A stretch of 6,987 nucleotides of DNA from Bacteroidales bacterium. GTDB lineage: Bacteria > Bacteroidota > Bacteroidia > Bacteroidales > F082. The notes beneath the pieces were generated by a model that worked only from the letters and a program-made list of their open reading frames with translations, ran no database searches and was not told where the DNA came from. The stretch spans positions 1-6,987 of the forward strand of contig JALNZU010000065.1 in NCBI GenBank assembly GCA_023229245.1. The letters run 5' to 3'. Positions 5,125 to 6,987 of the stretch are shown in pieces (position 1 is the first letter of the stretch; each line of letters begins with the position of its first letter). Position numbers and translations under genes: made by a program.

Positions 5125-5347
5125 GCAGATTTGCCTCAATATCTTCTGCAGCTTCGCCACCACAAAAGAATATTTCAAACCAAGTCCTGAAGAGCTCACC
5201 AAACTGATAGCTGTATATATTCCTTATACCAAGATGATTATCGATGAGAGCTGATAAGTCTGACTTATTAAATTCTTCAAGAACAAAATAAATTCCGGCA
5301 AAAAGAGTAACTGATTCAGAAACTTTCTGTAATTTTATCTTTTGTAT
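5125..5347 (-). pseudogene. IS1380-family transposase N-terminal remnant
   Basis: The minus strand reads KIKLQKVSESVTLFAGIYFV, LEEFNKSDLSALIDNHLGIR, then FFCGGEAAEDIEANLR. The SESVTLFAG...EFN start and the FCGGxxAEDIxxxL block are hallmarks of the N-terminus of IS1380-family DDE transposases. About 75 codons remain of a protein that is normally above 400. The expected start codon reads ATA (5347-5345), with an in-frame TAA just before it, so no start is left. Recognisable IS1380 sequence stops at about 5125, exactly where the presumed right end of the IS66 remnant begins, so the IS66 element probably inserted into or recombined with this gene. The C-terminal part was not found in the window. 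Confidence 0.75.
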
Positions 5348-5412
5348 GATTTACTGTTTTTTTTGTTTAGAACCATAAAAAATGGTGAAATCTTACACAT
5401 AGCAAAACGGTA

Positions 5413-5430
5413 GATAAGATTTTTCTTATC
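5413..5430. other. Short perfect hairpin GATAAGA-TTTT-TCTTATC
   Basis: A 7-bp stem with a TTTT loop (5413-5419 with 5424-5430), followed by the palindrome AGCGCT. It lies between the start of the IS1380 remnant and the barrel gene. It could be part of the IS1380 end or an operator for the downstream gene; neither can be shown. Confidence 0.3.
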
Positions 5431-5435
5431 AGCGC

Positions 5436-5464
5436 TTTGCCTATTTGGATTGAAATTTAGTTTG
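5436..5464 (+). promoter_or_regulatory. Candidate Bacteroidota-type promoter for the barrel gene
   Basis: TTTG (5436-5439) and TAGTTTG (5458-5464) with 18 nt between them. The second box is one base shorter than TAnnTTTG. Transcription would begin near 5471, giving a leader of about 25 nt before the ATG at 5496. This is a weak call. Confidence 0.25.
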
Positions 5465-5495
5465 CGGAATTAAAGTTAAAAAATAATTCGTGCTT

Positions 5496-6140
5496 ATGAA
5501 ACCATATTTAAATTTTGTTATTTTAGTATTGCTAATTACAACAAAAGGACTTCATGCCCAAGAAGATAAAAAAAGGGATGCTTTTGTTTCAATAAACTCC
5601 GGTATATATGTACCATCACGAAGTGAGTTCAAAACCATATATGATTCATGGTTTACATTTAACAATGGCTTAAGTTTGGGTGTTCCTTTTACAAATTCTG
5701 ACATATACTTATACGGTAAGGCAATGTTTTTAAGATGTGAAGGTGTTCCGATTATATATCATTATGAATCAATTGATGGAGTGTTACATACATACACAAC
5801 AAGAGAAGGAAATATCATTTATAAGCAGCTTTTATTTAATTTAGGGATACAATATAATTATTCCATTAAAAAATTGAATAAAATTATTACAAATGGGGGC
5901 ATATCAATTATTAATGCAACAGAAACAACTACTAATACCAACGCAGATTCGGAATCTAAGGCCAAAGGGTTTGCTGGCTATTTTATTGGTTTAGGATACG
6001 AAAGAAATTTTGAAAATATTCCTCTAAGTGCATTTAGTGAGATACAGTATAATTTTAATAGACTTATATTTAAAGCATTAGATTTGTCTTATGGGGGAGC
6101 AAATATTAATGTAGGAGTCAGATTCTATTTTAAACAATGA
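5496..6140 (+). CDS. Small outer-membrane beta-barrel protein
   Basis: A protein of 214 aa. I choose the ATG at 5496 over the in-frame GTG at 5490 because it opens directly into a signal peptide, MKPYLNFVILVLLITTKGLH, with AQ following and likely cleavage next to it. The mature part alternates polar and aromatic residues in strands separated by short turns. Examples are AFVSINSGIYV, SDIYLYGKAMFL, YKQLLFNLGIQYNY, GYFIGLGYERNF, LSAFSEIQYNFN and the last strand ANINVGVRFYFKQ. This is the pattern of the small 8-stranded outer-membrane barrel family (OMP_b-brl type). A thread of Thr/Asn/Ser around residues 140-155 is probably a surface loop. Ligand and role are unknown. It stands alone, with an IS remnant upstream and a convergent gene downstream. 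The composition is AT-rich like the window's other native genes. Confidence 0.75.
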   Translation: MKPYLNFVILVLLITTKGLHAQEDKKRDAFVSINSGIYVPSRSEFKTIYDSWFTFNNGLSLGVPFTNSDIYLYGKAMFLRCEGVPIIYHYESIDGVLHTYTTREGNIIYKQLLFNLGIQYNYSIKKLNKIITNGGISIINATETTTNTNADSESKAKGFAGYFIGLGYERNFENIPLSAFSEIQYNFNRLIFKALDLSYGGANINVGVRFYFKQ

Positions 6141-6492
6141 GAATGAAAATTTTCTGACCGCAACAAGATCGGATCTCGCCAAAATAAACAGGACAATAAC
6201 CAGAACTATATACTATATAGATGCTTTCTAAATGTATCAACTCCTCAATAATTCGATGGCAATAACACTCAAAAGTGTACAATTTACGCATAAAATTTTC
6301 ATGCAATTACACTATTTTTTATTAACAAGCATCAATGGCTATAACTGAATAATTTAGTTGCTTCCGTCGCGGCGGATGTCAACTGTTTGAAAAAAAACGG
6401 GAAACAGGCTGATGTGTAAAGCTTGCAAGCTGCTTCTGAAGAGCAGTATGGATTTATCGAGGAGTAAGAAGTAGTTGATTTTTCAAAGCTGG
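6141..6492. other. Convergent intergenic region, no gene seen
   Basis: The stretch separates two converging genes. I see a terminator-like structure (6274-6320), a 12-bp perfect palindrome AGCTTGCAAGCT (6420-6431), and short open frames with stops (for example AADVNCLKKNGKQADV then TAA near 6370-6415, and QAASEEQYGFIEE just after in the same frame). Those two peptides separated by one stop may be a decayed gene end, but I do not recognise it. Confidence 0.4.
6274..6320 (+). terminator. Possible intrinsic terminator after the barrel gene
   Basis: AGTGTA (6274-6279) can pair with TACACT (6308-6313), with further imperfect pairing inside (GCAT with ATGC, AAAA with TTTT), and the right arm is followed by ATTTTTT. 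It is about 135 bp downstream of the barrel gene stop. The internal bulges make the fold uncertain, and an alternative small stem ACACT-CAAA-AGTGT overlaps the left arm. Confidence 0.35.
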
Positions 6493-6987
6493 CTAAAATA
6501 AGTATTCTATCCGTACTATTGCCATCCTTCCTCGTAGGCTATAGCTGCTCATTGATAACTGATTAAACGTATTTGTGAATACGGTATGGTCTTTCACATT
6601 AAATAAGTTCACAACTTCGAATGATAAATCAATGCCACTTTTTTCCGTTGTATAGCGTAGTTTGAAATCCATGAACACATATTTAACTGCATTATTACCG
6701 GATACTTTGGTATAACTGTGATTGGCATATAATTCTGCAAGCAGTCTTTTAAATAATGTGGTACCCAAACTAAGATTTTGCTCAAAACTATGCGCACGAT
6801 AATTTAAATGATCGGTAGCTTTACTAGTTTCGTTTAAATTGTTAAAATGCCATGATAAGGTGAGATGGTCTAGTTTGACTAGACAACTTTTTAACAAATT
6901 TAAGTTAATGTATTCATATAAACCGGGTTTGGCAGTCAAAGTTATTCTGAAATTTTCTGGAGACCCCTTTGAAAAGGTCTCAAAGAA
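6493..6987 (-). CDS. TonB-dependent receptor-like barrel, C-terminal part (cut by window edge)
   Basis: The frame is open from the window edge to the stop at 6493, giving 164 residues; the first TTG start candidate (6939) is internal, and the residues before it (FFETFSKGSPENFRITL) continue the same strand pattern. The protein shows repeated amphipathic strands such as NLNLLKSCLVKLDHLTLSW, LLAELYANHSYTK, YVFMDFKLRY and GIDLSFEVVNLFNV. It ends in the typical barrel closure SYSLRGRMAIVRIEYLF with terminal Phe. The EVVNLFNVKD motif near the end is characteristic of TonB-dependent receptors and related peptidase-regulatory-domain barrels in Bacteroidota. The plug, TonB box and most of the barrel lie outside the window, so substrate and subclass (SusC or siderophore type) cannot be told. 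It converges on the small barrel gene. Confidence 0.8.
   Translation of the reverse strand, partial: FFETFSKGSPENFRITLTAKPGLYEYINLNLLKSCLVKLDHLTLSWHFNNLNETSKATDHLNYRAHSFEQNLSLGTTLFKRLLAELYANHSYTKVSGNNAVKYVFMDFKLRYTTEKSGIDLSFEVVNLFNVKDHTVFTNTFNQLSMSSYSLRGRMAIVRIEYLF

Noticed and set aside
6609..6797. 62-codon minus-strand frame overlapping the TonB-type barrel
   Set aside because: It is an out-of-frame shadow; the 164-codon frame has barrel strands and a terminal Phe.

Overview
The window looks like accessory chromosomal DNA from a member of the Bacteroidota. The evidence is AT-rich genes, a protein with a type IX secretion (T9SS) C-terminal sorting domain, several orphan copies of such domains, the end of a TonB-dependent receptor-type barrel, and promoter-like boxes close to the Bacteroidota -33/-7 pattern. 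I cannot name a genus from the sequence.

Layout. Positions 1-130 hold two small hairpins and a 17-nt motif repeated 40 bp apart. Positions 131-899 are two tandem copies of a composite repeat: a nested inverted repeat of about 136 nt followed by a truncated T9SS sorting-domain fragment. One intact gene follows (1124-2572), a secreted protein of 482 aa with a signal peptide and a complete sorting domain. Behind it lie a second, orphan sorting-domain fragment of a different type (2574-2803) and two more copies of the composite repeat (2798-3450). The intact gene is therefore bracketed by directly repeated arrays.

Positions 3450-5360 are largely decayed. They contain a 34-aa membrane-type small ORF on the minus strand, a frameshifted thioredoxin-like gene on the minus strand, an IS66-type transposase remnant with a nonsense codon and a frameshift, and the N-terminal part of an IS1380-type transposase on the minus strand, which appears to be cut by the IS66 remnant. 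Two intact-looking genes close the window: a small outer-membrane beta-barrel protein (5496-6140, plus) and, converging on it, the C-terminal part of a TonB-dependent receptor-like barrel (6493-6987, minus) that runs off the edge.

The gene products with a recognisable role belong to the cell envelope (T9SS cargo, small outer-membrane barrel, TonB-type barrel), but nothing shows that they form one pathway or operon. The most unusual signal is the set of four nested hairpins. Their inner stems differ between copies yet change on both arms together, and three of the four are joined at the same point to the same truncated sorting domain. This suggests a mobile or recombining hairpin element tied to T9SS gene 3' ends.
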